Source: Clonostachys chloroleuca
Lineage: Eukaryota; Ascomycota; Sordariomycetes; Hypocreales; Bionectriaceae
Length of the DNA stretch: 64,000 bases
Direction of reading: 5' to 3'
Assembly (NCBI GenBank): GCA_037952775.1
Contig: JBANAY010000003.1
Coordinates: 28,086,001-28,150,000 of the forward strand
Translations under genes and position numbers: made by a program
Notes under the pieces: model-generated
Told to the model about the DNA's origin: nothing
The model's input: the letters and a program-made list of their open reading frames with translations, nothing else
The model's database searches: none
Part shown: positions 43,276 to 54,570 of the stretch, in pieces
Layout of the letters: each line of letters opens with the position of its first letter
Numbering within the stretch: the first letter of the stretch is position 1

Positions 43276-44849
43276 ATGTCGCAAGCCCAGACCCAGGGAG
43301 CTACCCTGTCCAGGCTCCCCAACGAACTGCTAATTCTCATTGTGCAAGAATCGGTCAAGATCGAAGTCATTCCTGATTACAAGCACTCCAAAATATCCTC
43401 CTTTAAGCAACGTGATTCTCCTACTGCGGCAGCACTGGCTCTCACCAGCCGACACTTCCATCAACTCATCACGCCGCTCCTCTACTCCGAAATCGGAATC
43501 CAGTGCAATGGTGCCTGCCGAAACAAATTCAAGGAACTCTGGATAACCAGACACCTTCATCGCACGTTTCGCGAGAACCCCTCACTACGGACACACTGCA
43601 AGAGACTTGAGATCGAGTTTGGGAGCTCCCTAGAAACCTTCGTGGTAGATCCGACACGCGGCTCAAACCTCTTCGGGATTGCTTTCGACTTTCTCAAGTG
43701 GCTCACCAACATTGAAGAGCTTCGCATTGTTGGATGGCCACAGTACCCGTACCTCTGGGGGGATCAGAGCGCTTTGGCTCCTACCAGGGGGGATTATCTT
43801 CAGCTTCTGTCCCTAGCGTCAGAACATCTGACCAGTCTACGACACTTGGAGCTGGCCACGCACAGTTTGGCAACTCTAGATCTGCCGGCCCTGTCCACCG
43901 CGCTTGGTCGGCTAGATATTAGCGCATGTCTTCGGACACTTGACATCAGTGGGATCTCCAACTTTGGAACTGTGCGGGACTGGGAGGTGCTAAAGGTACA
44001 TCTTCTGTGGAGTCACAACCACAAGTTTGAATTTCGATACCTGTATACTGACCTTTTTCATAGGCTCGAGCAGGCACCGCGTCGTTCACCGAGCTTAAAC
44101 TAAGATATTTCGACGCGGGACCATCGGCACTTGAGGTGCTCGTAATGTGGCCAGCCAAGTTGACATCATTTCAGTTTACAATGCCTCTGTTTAGCCGCTT
44201 TTCGTTTCCACATACCGTGGCGGTATACGGCTTGGGCGTATTGCAGTCCATCCTATCCCACCAGAAAGATTCACTTACCTTTATAAGGATGGGCCAAATC
44301 AGGGATCGAGGGCTTAAGAGCTTCAATATGACTGAATTTCGCAATTTAAAGGTGCTATGGCTGGCGCATAACTTAACTGGAACCGATCCCGAGTTTGTTG
44401 CCAATCTTCTTGCACCCAACTTGGAGGTGTTTCATTGGAACCTGATGCCTGAAAATCAGAGAGATAGAGAGAGTCTTGATGCGTTCGAGAAGCGTGAGGA
44501 AGACTGGCTCAGGGCGTTCGCAGCCGCCGCCATTGCGAGCAATTCGACTCTTCGCCATATCAACATCAGATTTTCCCCCGAAGACTACATCGAGCAAGAA
44601 GACACATGGGGTCTTGAGTACCCTTGGGATCGGATGGACAGAATTGCGAGCGAGATTCAGCCTCACGGGATTCATTTGTCCTATAGCCCCATCAAAGTTA
44701 GCAGAGAGACGTTCAATGCCCTGGTCAAGTTCCCCAAACATCTCAACAGTTCATGGCAGCTTAAAGAGTTGCGACTATCAGATGGGTATTCACCACCACC
44801 ATCGCCAGATGGTACTCCTTCGGCAGAGGCTAGGAGAAGCTCCTTCTAA
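43276..44849 (+). CDS. F-box protein with leucine-rich-repeat-like region
   Basis: Exons 43276-43995 and 44064-44849, intron 43996-44063; 501 aa. Seen: an N-terminal F-box-like motif (LSRLPNELLILIVQES followed by ALALTSRHFHQLITPLLYSE), then irregular leucine-rich segments (SLRHLELATHSLATLDLPAL, NLKVLWLAHNLTG, LAPNLEVFHWNL). F-box proteins recruit substrates to SCF ubiquitin ligases; the LRR-like part would bind the target, which is unknown. This belongs to the large, fast-evolving F-box/LRR-like set of filamentous ascomycetes. Another member of the same broad group sits at the right edge of the window (63060-64000). The frame is clean and the intron has phase 0. Confidence 0.8.
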
Positions 44850-45159
44850 TCATGTTCTTTATTGTATTTCCAAGCGAGTATAGCGAGTCTAAAAGATACG
44901 AAGTTACGAATAAAATTTCAATATCATTCTGATCCGTTTGATTCGTTCCGGCAGCCCACTCCTCGGTGTATTTCGCGCCTTGCATGTGATATCAATGCCG
45001 TTTGAAGGCCTCCATGATATCGGCACCACGGTTACGGTAGTGACAAGAAGGAATTCCACTTCGCCTACCTTTGCCAGTCCTTCCTGTACCTTCGCCATGG
45101 TACTTGAACAGAAGCGAGTCAGACTGATGGAGTCAAGAAAGGGCAAAAAGGAAACTCAA

Positions 45160-45230
45160 GGTCTCAGTGGGGATCGAACCCACAATCTCCTGATTCGTAG
45201 TCAGACGCCTTGCCATTGGGCCATGAGACC
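45160..45230 (-). tRNA. tRNA-Arg (anticodon ACG)
   Basis: 71 nt, cloverleaf complete: acceptor GGTCTCA pairs with TGAGACC, anticodon loop CTACGAA between TCTGA and TCAGG, and T arm GGTTCGATCC. Followed on the coding strand by a TTTTT tract, a Pol III terminator. It is identical to the tRNA at 46128-46198 on the other strand. Confidence 0.95.
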
Positions 45231-46127
45231 ATTTGATGTTGTGATAACCAGAAGTTTGAGAATGCAAGGATTGCCAATCACTCAGCTTGTTTCTGAGGCT
45301 CTGACAGCGTGGAAATCTTCCTCTGTCACGCCTGGCGAAAGATGATCCCGTTATTCCCTTTCCAGTTGTTGTCACTCGTAAAGTCTAGGACTAGTAAAAG
45401 AGTATTCTCCTTACCTAGTTTCTCCTACTCCATCACTCTTTTGTAAAATTTCACTTTCCTCAACCAAGTCAGGCCTATACTGATAAAATCTCAATTATCC
45501 ACATAGCACCTACATTGAGCGAGGTTCTTCTTCCCTGGAATGCAACGCAGTGGACGGGTTGGACAGCTAGGCTGGGAGGGTTGAAGGATCTTCCGACTTT
45601 ATTCGGCTTAGGGCGTTTGAGGTTAGTCCACCTCTCGGCTCTCGCTACACGTAGACTCTCACAGGATCAGTGTGCATCGTCTTGAGGGAAAACTTGGCAA
45701 GTCGGGAAATACGACAACAGATTGTTAATTAGTGACGCACTGCGATGAGGCACTGATGGGGCGCAATCAATCAGCCTTGCACATCCGAGTTTTTGCTCGG
45801 TGATGCTCATTGAATTCGTGCCGACAAAGCGAAGGTAGGTTAGTTACCTGATTGTCTCCAATAATGGTTGAAGCCTAAGTCTTGGTGAAATGTATGTGTT
45901 CACGATGAGAGGCACAAAGGAGTTGAAAGACAGCATTGAAAAGATACGGATCGTGAAACAGTAGGCCATATAGACTTTAATATCATTCAACATACCCCCT
46001 ATGAGACGCATCGTCCTGAAGATAGCCCGTGACAAGCCTTTGGAGTATATGTAGGGTAGGGCTTCGGGCCACGTTCTGCCCAGGATCTTCCCTCTCATCG
46101 GGAAATTTTAGCGACAATCAATCACAA
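45231..46127. other. Spacer between inverted tRNA-Arg genes
   Basis: 897 bp flanked by the two 5' ends of identical tRNA-Arg genes. No convincing gene; the minus frame at 45844-46098 has no features. Confidence 0.5.
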
Positions 46128-46198
46128 GGTCTCATGGCCCAATGGCAAGGCGTCTGACTACGAATCAGGAGATTGTGGGTTCGATCCCCACTGAGACC
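46128..46198 (+). tRNA. tRNA-Arg (anticodon ACG), second copy
   Basis: Same 71-nt sequence as the minus-strand gene at 45160-45230, with anticodon ACG. The flanking sequences differ. A long T run follows at about 46263-46275. Confidence 0.95.
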
Positions 46199-46431
46199 TT
46201 TGAACTTACCTTCTACCTATCTCAGGTGTTGGGGCTGCTCCGAACACCGTTCAAGTGCTATCTTTTTTTTTTTTTGGTCTGGTCTCTCTCTAGAGGTAAG
46301 GTCATTCTTTTTCCCCTGCCCAATATTCGGAGAATTAACAAACACGAAGGGATCCTCTAAAAGTCATCGGCGCTCATCGTAGATTGATTGAAATGATATA
46401 AAAATTTAATTTAAAAAAACACAAAAATAAG

Positions 46432-46518
46432 GGGTCTGGCCGGGGATTGAACCCGGGACCTCGCGCATTAATGCTTAGGTAACCCTAAGCGCGAATCATA
46501 CCACTAGACCACCAGACC
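46432..46518 (-). tRNA. tRNA-Pro (anticodon AGG) with a 15-nt intron
   Basis: Acceptor GGTCTGG pairs with CCAGACC. Anticodon stem CGCGC/GCGCG encloses TTAGGG, a 15-nt intron (46468-46482) and T. The intron contains CCTAAG, complementary to CTTAGG around the anticodon, the pairing normally seen in nuclear tRNA introns at position 37/38. A T-rich terminator follows. Confidence 0.93.
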
Positions 46519-47100
46519 GTTCTCTTCACGTTATTACGTAATGCTTCTTGTTAGAGTTTCGTCTACTCTATCCATATATGAAGCATCAATCAAATCTGAA
46601 ATGAATTTTTCCCAATGTGTGCAATTCTCGTAGCGATGTGGACCATGATTTGTGCGCTCTTCTGGTGAAGGTCACGCGTTATTCGTGGCGCTGGATGGCA
46701 GGATCTGAGCTCCGCCTCCGCCTCGCGTAATGGACAGACATCCAATAGAACGTCTGGTAATGGTCCATTGGCGATTTCAATATGCTGACTAGCCAACCTG
46801 CCTCACGTTTCGCCCTGGTTCTATGTGCCGACGTAATTATTGTCCCTGCAAGATTTTGCGGCTCCTGAAGTCTGCGATGATTTTTGTCCCTTCCTAATTC
46901 GAGGATGCGGCGATGTTCTGGTGCGCATGTCCAGCTAGCCACTTTAGCCCCTACAGACTTCGGAATCATTTTACCGTTAGTGCGCAGCGCATATTTCCAT
47001 TGCTCACGTCGCATTGATCATGCCAATTAATAGGATCGCAGATAGATGAGATGTTATTTTCCCCTTTTCTTCCAAATTCAAAAAGAAATGAGCAAAAAAG
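46519..47100. other. Intergenic between tRNA genes
   Basis: About 580 bp. The minus frames at 46590-47014 have no features. I see only tRNA flanks. Confidence 0.5.
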
Positions 47101-47172
47101 AGGTCCCGGAGGGAGTCGAACCCTCGCTGACAGGATCAAAACCTGTAGTCATAACCGTTAGACCACGGGACC
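47101..47172 (-). tRNA. tRNA-Gln (anticodon TTG)
   Basis: About 72 nt: acceptor GGTCCCG pairs with CGGGACC, anticodon loop TTTTGAT between ACAGG and CCTGT, T arm GGTTCGACTCC. Followed by TTTTTT. Confidence 0.94.
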
Positions 47173-47522
47173 ATTAATTGATTCGCAGAGCCCCTTCATG
47201 AAAACAAAGAAGGTCACCCTCCGAACGCCTCCATCGCGTTCTGTCCAGCTATTCTCACAGTAACTGTTATGCGAGCTAAGCCGTGTTGGTGTCATCGATT
47301 CAACAATATCCATTATGTGCGTTTTGTTATGAGACCTAAAAAATACAAAATGTCGCTTTTCCGTGTTCTTTTCCTCATGTACAAACAATCTCCGGTGTCC
47401 TCGCTGGTGCTTTGATCCCTCGCTGGCCCAGCCAGTTTAGGACAACATCCACCTTTTCCACCTGAATGCAGTTCATCACCTTTTTGGCTTGCAGCATTTC
47501 CGGGGGTTTGTCCCTTTGGACA
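47173..47522. other. Intergenic, 3' flank of the unrecognised gene
   Basis: 350 bp between the tRNA-Gln and the stop codon of the gene at 47523. No coding signal. It should hold the 3' UTR. Confidence 0.45.
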
Positions 47523-48719
47523 CTACAAGCTTGATGTAAAAATTCTGCGGAGTCTTGATACTTCTTTCTTCTCCTTCTTGGAAGATTGCTTAATAGTTGT
47601 GCGATTGGCCCATAAGAGTCCCACCAGGCTCGATATGATGACTGCCTCTTCCCCAAGATCCAGGGTGTCAGAAAGCAGCAGGATCCCCTCGGTCTCGGCC
47701 TTATTAATACCTTTGCCCGTAGGTTGAAAGTGCTGATAAAGTGCTTTGGGGTATGATACACTCCCCTTGCTGGCGAAGAGAGGATAGAGCTCGTGAAGCT
47801 CGTACGTGACCACGTCAGAGTCCGAGGGTCGCGCACGCCACTCTAGGTTCGGGGAATTTGGCCCTGTCCCTTTAATAACAAAAGAGGGAAGCTGTGGATC
47901 TGCTCGCCTCCAGGTTCTTCTGGACGTGGGAGAAGACACGGAGACATGGCACAATGGTAGCTGGGCTGGTGCTACTACTCGAACGCAGAAGCCGTCATCT
48001 AGGCTGGATGGTAGAGACCTGAAATGATGTCAGTTAGTATATGATAATCTTGGGGTTTACTCGAGGGTTTCATACATGTTGATCTCGCACCTGTCTCTCT
48101 CCAGAGTCCGTTCTGTGAGTGCAGCGACCTGTCTTGCCGGGTCGTAGTCGATGAGGAACCGAACATCGTCGTTCCATGAATTCCCAGAGGGCCTCTCGAT
48201 GGAGTCCAGCTGCGTCCGGCTAGCCCCCGCGCTGTCTACCCCATGATGCCCAACTGACTCCCGGTAGCTGTCAGTAATGTTATAGAGTGGTAAATGTGTG
48301 GTGCTGTTGCTGTGGCTAGGGAAGTATAGAGCTCGAGTGAGAAAAGGTGCCTGTGAGGTAAGGCTGTATCTACTGAAGCTGTCGACTGAACCCACGTATG
48401 GCGATGAAGCCATGGGTGGCAGAGTGGATAAGCCGAGTTGGGTCGCCATCGTATTAGGTATTACGAATGAAACAAAATGATGATCCTCCAAGTGAAAAGC
48501 GTCCACGGGCAGGATGCGCTTATAGAGGCACTGGCACTCGTTTGGGGACTGGCCGTTGAGGGTGCATATGTCTGCAGCTACTGACAGCGAGTGAGGAATG
48601 CAAAGAAAATCTGCGATCTGCAAACGAACCAAGACAATCACTTAATTTCCTCGGAGCAAACATGCACGCACAGTCAATCTCGGAGAAAGGTTTGCAAACG
48701 GACTGCCAATGTGGATCAT
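47523..48719 (-). CDS. Unrecognised three-exon gene
   Basis: Exons 48672-48719, 48061-48617 and 47523-48018, introns of 54 and 42 bp; 366 aa with consistent phases. I chose the ATG at 48719 because it opens a 16-codon exon that splices in frame into LTIADFLCIPHSLSVAADIC. A downstream ATG at 48451 (MATQLGLSTLPPM) is the conservative alternative. Seen: a Cys-containing N-terminal region, a Ser/Pro-rich middle, a segment NDDVRFLIDYDPARQVAALT with ERTLERDRCEINMYETLES after it, and a basic C-terminus (KKEKKEVSRLRR). No signal peptide or membrane helix, and no family I can name. The 42-bp middle intron (with a CTAAC branch) is the shortest in the window. No function is proposed. Confidence 0.6.
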
Positions 48720-50047
48720 TCTGAAACATCTGTCAACCCACCCAACCCGCCATGGAGAAGCGAGCGAGGGTCTTTTGTCCCACGACAGCTCAATCGGATG
48801 GGATGAAACATTACTTCATGTATAGGCTACGCGTCCGGTCTGCTTGGCGAGTCGGCTCATGCAGCGGGAAGCTGGGGACGAGAGATGTGGCGACAAGAAA
48901 TTCCTAGGGCTGCTCTGTGAGAACCTTAAGGCCAAGCATGGGAAATTATCGAGGGAAGAGATGAGACACGGAAGGGATAATGGAGCATGGTATGGTAGGG
49001 TAATCAACATAGTGAAACTTCCGCTTGCGGGAGTGCACTAAAGGTATGAGACCTCGATTTTGGCACATCAACCGAGTCAGTTAAATCCATACGTAGCAAC
49101 CATTTTGTTTTACACCTCCTGCGCTGAAGAGCTTAAGACGTCACAAAGTCTAGCCAGTGTATTTTATCCGCTTGGCGCGGAATATTGCTTTGATAAGTTC
49201 TTGACTCATTTTATCAACCCACTATGCTGACCCTGAACAAACCTAGCATTCAACTCAGAGAATTCTTGTTACCTTGCCCAATCAGTGCCCAACTCGCTGC
49301 AAGTCGATTCCCCTGATCGGCGTTTATCCTAAATTCCTTCTGTTAAGGTAGCATCGCATCACTTGCATAAGACGTTGAACATTTTGGGTTCTCCATGCAT
49401 CAACAAAAAGGAAAAAGGCAAGAGCTTCAAGTATAGACCCACTTTTAAAAAGCAATTGTTGCGGAATGACTGCTCCCATAAGCTCGAATTGAGCTGGGGC
49501 TATGTGGTTGAAAAGGAGATGGTTACAACAAGAGGAACAAAAGTGATTACATGACAATACCCTCAGAACAAAGCAGGGAACTTTTGAAAGTTTGGTTCGT
49601 GTTTGGCAATTCCTTTGTTGCAGGCTTGATTAGGCTGCTCTTTCTAATGGCTGGCTGTGTAATCCGAGACAAAGGGAGGAGGAGGATGCTGAGCAAGTGG
49701 ACACTGATAACAATCGATGCCATAATGTCTCCGTAAAGTTGGAAATCATATTTAATGAAATAAGGTTTCCAGAGCAGCCCACACTAACGATACCAATCGT
49801 TATCATGTCACCTGACTCGTAATGAGGCGATCGAGCCCATATTTCTTGGCCCCTGCTCAAATCCCGCATCATACCGTGGCATAATTCCGAAATGCCGCGA
49901 TCCCACCATCCATCATCATGTTGTTTCATGAGAAATGATGAGATGTGGGACTAGAACGGGAATAGCCAACTCTATTGGAAACGCCGCTTCTCCAACTCTC
50001 CTTCGGCAGACCTCTGTCCGCGGCGATCGTTTTCCGGTTTCAATCCA
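48720..50047. other. Intergenic, divergent promoters
   Basis: 1.3 kb between the start of the unrecognised gene and the start of the Zn2Cys6 regulator, transcribed away from each other. Short frames only; no supported gene and no clear operator. Confidence 0.5.
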
Positions 50048-52516
50048 ATGGTTTCGGCTCCGGCGACGACTCTGCGCAAGGCATGCGCCCCTTGCCACAC
50101 ACGGAAAATCAAGTGTGACGCTGCAATCACGGGCCTGCCCTGTGGGCGATGCATTGCCAGAGGCTGCAGCAACAGTTGTATGAGACCTCTTCGGCATCCC
50201 AGAACGTGAGACAAACAACTATCTTTCCTCGAAATGCTCTGCTAATCCTTTTGGACCAAGGAGGAAATCCGGCCGACCGAACCAAGAAAAACAGCAGGAA
50301 GAGAGCCAGTCTCCTCAAGCGGTTAATGTAAACACCACTAATGATTCATCTGATTGTGTAAGCCAATCCTGTTTCAACAACTTTCCCCTCAAACATCATC
50401 CTCCTTTACTGACATTTTAGACTCTCCATGCCGGTGCGCTGCATACTCCCCAGTATCAATTCCAACAAACTTCAATCACACCGCAAGCTGCTCATGATGC
50501 TGAGCCTATTACCCATGAAGACCAGGCTAGAATGCGCACCTGCCGTGAAATATCAGGCGGAGGGGATCCTGTCTCGGCATCTGCCATGACCTCGCCTGGC
50601 CAAGGTAGAGACACCGTTGAGTACCGCAATGGTCTGAACTTCATCTCAGCTTTGGGAGAGCTGGTTGGGAGCCAGAAGCCGCGACGTTTAACAAGGATTA
50701 TAGCCCACGACTCAATATTGGATTCTGAAGACCAAAGTCAACAGTACCAATCTTCTGAACACAGTCCAGCTGCATCTAGACTTGGTGCTGCAGAGTTGGC
50801 ATTGCTTGAATCAAAAGGAGCACTCTCGCTCCCCCCAAGGCTTGTTGGTATGCTTGCAATATTCCTTCTCTTGTGTTCTCAAGCAATGCGAGTGTTCTGA
50901 CAATCTATGACAGCGACCGGCTTTTGAAGCTGTACTTTGAGATTTGTTACGTGAGAACGCCAATCTTCAATCGCGTCGAGTTTTGTAGGGCGTACGAGTC
51001 GGATCAATCATCACTATTCCTCATGAATGCGGTATTTGCCAACGCCGCCCAGTATGCACCCATTGATCTCATCGAAAGGTGCGGCTTCAAAAGCAGGTCG
51101 TGTGCTCAGAGGGCCTTTATTTCGCGAGCTATTCTTCTCTATGATTTGGGCCATGAGACCATCCAGTTGCGTCTATTACAAGGGTCTGTTGTGCTAGGTG
51201 CTACTGTCTTCTCATACACACGCGACAAAGACTTCCGATTTTGGATGCATAATGCGTCTCGCCTCGCAGTCAAGATGGGACTTCACCTTAAGTATGTGGT
51301 AGTACATAACTGAATTGAGTACAATCTAACAAGAGTTCAATAGGGATATAGAAGGGGAGGTTGACCCTGAGACATTCAAGTTATGTCGAAGAATATGGTG
51401 GGCTATATACGTGAGTATGCAAGTATCGAAAACTAGAACAGAACTAACGATTGATGATGGAAGTAGAGCCGCGATATCATACTACACTTTACTGGACTGA
51501 GGAACATGCGAATGCTTGATCGTACTGACTACGACATGACCCTTCTCTCAGAGGATGACTGGGAGAGTGATGAGAGCATCCCCAGTCAGTTTTGGTCTAT
51601 ATTGTCCCCGATCTCTCGCCAGCAAAAGCTCTTTCATATAGAGTACGTTAAGCTTACGCTGGTCGGTAGGTTTCACTCCCTTCTTCTCAAATAAGCAAGC
51701 AGGGGTATTGATGAAGACTACCTAGGAGAGGAATGTCTCTCGATCGTGAAAAGCCGGCAAGATTTTACAGATAGTCGAAAAGTCGAAATCTCAACACGGT
51801 TCTCGTCGTGGAGAAAAGAAATTCCTCGCGTACTGAGTATAGATGAGCATCCATCAGCTCCTAGCCAAAATAGGTTGCCTATTACCCTGATGGCGGCTAG
51901 CTACAGGTTTGAATGCATATTGTATCATGTGCTGCAGCGAAAGTGCCAAAATTGCAATAATGATATTCTTCCTTGGTGCAGAGACCGGCTTCGAAGGTCA
52001 GTTTTCCAACTGGATACTTTGATTGGTAGAGCCATAACGGATGGGCTCAGTGGGGTATATTCTCAAACTCTGTAAGCTTCCAATACGCCTTTTCGGTATT
52101 TGAAAAGTAAAGCTTACATGATTAGTGTCGGGTGTATTAATACCAGCTTGGCACTTCGCATAGAATCCAGCCTTCAGCCGCAACAAAGCCAGCTTGACAA
52201 AATGCTAGATTACAACTCGATCAGGCAAAGTATTTTGTTCTTGAGGGAGATGAGCGACCTCCCTAGTGTTCAATGGCCTCTGGGTGTATTTGAATGGATC
52301 CTTGGCCAGAAAGGCTTGTTCAGTGAGGTTGGGTTGACTGAATCACGGATCGATGGACCCGAGAATGTGATGGGTATGCAAACTGTCACCGAGGATGAAA
52401 CAAGGTCGACCCTGATAGACAACCAATACTTTGGAGCTCTAGAAACTGCGGATCAGCTTGACAATTTCTTGTACAATGATGATTTTGCCGGATACATGGG
52501 ACTGGGAGATATATAG
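50048..52516 (+). CDS. Zn2Cys6 fungal transcription factor (possible exon-phase defect)
   Basis: Exons 50048-50205, 50261-50357, 50421-50847, 50914-51291, 51344-51410, 51467-51669, 51703-52071 and 52126-52516. Seen: the zinc cluster LRKACAPCHTRKIKCDAA followed by GLPCGRCIARGC at residues 10-45; a linker; LPPRLV before the fungal_trans domain DRLLKLYFEICYVRTPIF; RFWMHNASRLAVKMGLHLK and KLCRRIWWAIYSRDIILHF, the conserved core; and an acidic C-terminus. Most junctions keep frame. At 50847/50914 the obvious GTATGC donor and GACAG acceptor are out of phase by one base; a 41-nt alternative intron starting inside 50873-50880 would keep frame but leaves hydrophobic residues in the linker. So either one base is missing or splicing is unusual. 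The MFS gene starts 474 bp downstream and may be its target. Confidence 0.72.
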
Positions 52517-52989
52517 ATGGCACATGGCGTTGGGATTTCTTTTCGGTATGTCACACAATTTAGAAGCAATTAGACGTCATTTCACGGAAATAATATAAGT
52601 GGGGCAATGGTAGGAGGTTTGCCAAAATCTCGAGATAATGATACTAAGGGTTGATCAAAACTGTCGACGTGACATGACTTTTACATCTCAAACGAGGTTC
52701 ATCCTAATATAGACCCCACGACATATTAACGTAAAGGGATGAAAGAGAGTGATGGATGATTTTGGCCGTTATCTTCCTCTCCTCGTGAATCTCCGTTAGT
52801 CTGGAGGGCGGAATTTCAGGCTTCTGCAGAAGCCGAGAAGCCGCTATGTCCCTACATGCGGCTCTAAATATCAACATATTTCTTCCCTTTCTCTTCAATC
52901 CTCTATGTTGAAAATCCTCCAGTGAGGTTATAGATTTGTTTTCATTTGTTCCCTTTTATTCTTGTTCTTGATATACTTTGAACTTCATA
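52517..52989. promoter_or_regulatory. Spacer between regulator and MFS genes
   Basis: 473 bp holding the regulator 3' end and the promoter of the MFS gene on the same strand. No motif can be assigned with confidence. Confidence 0.4.
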
Positions 52990-54570
52990 ATGTCCGAACG
53001 TAAAGGTGAGGATGGTCCTCAGCCCACTCAAATACCATTTTGGCGGATGATGTTTGATCATTCCGGTATCACCTCGGACGTTCTCAACTACCAATATCAG
53101 GGATCTGGGACGAAGGATGATCCGTATATTGTTACATGGATTCCAAACGATCCAAGAAACCCAATGCTTCTGAACAACAAGTTCAAATGGTCTATTGCCG
53201 TATTCGAAGCACTCTCGACAACGGCCGTTGCTCTCGTCTCCTCTGCATATACCGGTGGTATGGACCAAATCATTGAAGAGTTCGGTATCAATCATGAGGT
53301 GGCTATCCTCGGCGTGGCACTGTATGTTCTTGGGTTCGCAGTCGGGCCATTGCTCTGGGCACCGCTCGGCGAGCTATTCGGGCGACAGAAGATCTTCTTC
53401 ATTACATTCTTAGGGCTTACGGCATTTAACTGCGGTGCAGCAGGTAGCCCAGATGCGCGGACTCTGATCGTTCTGCGTTTCCTGGCAGGGTCTTTTGGAG
53501 CATCTACTTTTACCAATGCGGGCGGTGTCATCGCGGATATATTCGAGGCCTCAGATAGGGGCCTTGCCATGGGTATCTATTCAACTGCTCCATTCTTGGG
53601 TCCCGTGACTGGTCCCATAATAGGGGGATTCCTTGGGAAAGCAGCCGGCTGGCGATGGATTCTGGGATTTCTAGGCGCACTGACGGGATTCTTCTGGATT
53701 CTCGGCTGTTTACTTGTTCCCGAGACGTATGCTGTTGTTTTGCTTCGGAGACGAGCCGAAAAACTATCCAAAATAACTGGAAAGGTTTACATGAGTCGCA
53801 AAGATGCCGAAACTGGCGAAGTTTCTGTGCAGAGCGCCCTTAGAATTGCGCTCTCCAGACCGTGGATTCTTCTGGTAAAAGAGCCTATCGTCCTCCTTCT
53901 TTCACTCTACATGGCAATCATATACGGGACTCTGTACCTATTTTTTGCCGCCTTTCCTATTGTATATCAACAGCACCGAGGTTGGGACCAAGGAATTGGA
54001 AGCCTTCCTTTCCTTGGGCTGTTGATTGGGATGATAATAGCAATCATCTACCTCATCCCCGAAAACAAACGCTATATATAGATCGTCGAGAGAAATGACG
54101 GCTTGGCACCTCCTGAAGCCCGCCTTCATCCAGCACTAGTAGGATCAATCCCACTCCCGATTGGGCTTTTCTGGTTCGCATGGACTAATGGCCCCGAAAT
54201 CCACTGGTTGGCCAGTGTCGCTGCCGGTATTCCTTTTGGGTTCGGTATGGTTCTGGTGTTTTTAAGCGTCATGAACTACTTGGTCGATGCTTATACGATC
54301 TTCGCAGCTTCTGTTCTTGGAGCCAACACCTTCTTGCGATCTATTTTCGGGGCGGTTTTCCGGATCATCGCGACATACATGTACAACAACCTCGGTATTC
54401 ATTGGGCATCAACTGTATTGGCATTTTTGTCTCTTGCTTGTGTCCCGTTTCCGTTTCTGTTTTATAGATACGGTTCTAAGATTAGGCAAAAATGCGCATA
54501 TGCCGCTGAGGCAGCGGCATATATGAAGGGGCTGCAGCATGATGACGGAGGTGAGTCTTCACAGAATTAA
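52990..54570 (+). pseudogene. MFS transporter (DHA1/polyamine-like) with an in-frame TAG
   Basis: A proton-driven exporter of the DHA1 drug/polyamine type with 12 predicted membrane segments. Start taken at MSERKGED (52990) rather than an ATG four codons upstream. Seen: VTWIPNDPRNPM just before the first helix, GPLLWAPLGELFGRQ (loop 2-3), VLRFLAGSFGASTFTNAGGV, GPVTGPIIGGFLG, WRWILGFLGALTGFFWI, LLVPETYA, and after the break APPEARLHPALVGSIPLPIG and the last helices. Translation is stopped by TAG at 54079-54081 (after ENKRYI), with the same frame continuing for 163 codons through the normal second half. No intron fits. The stop is one C-to-T change from CAG. As read, the product ends after about helix 8. 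The upstream Zn2Cys6 gene may have controlled it. Confidence 0.85.
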
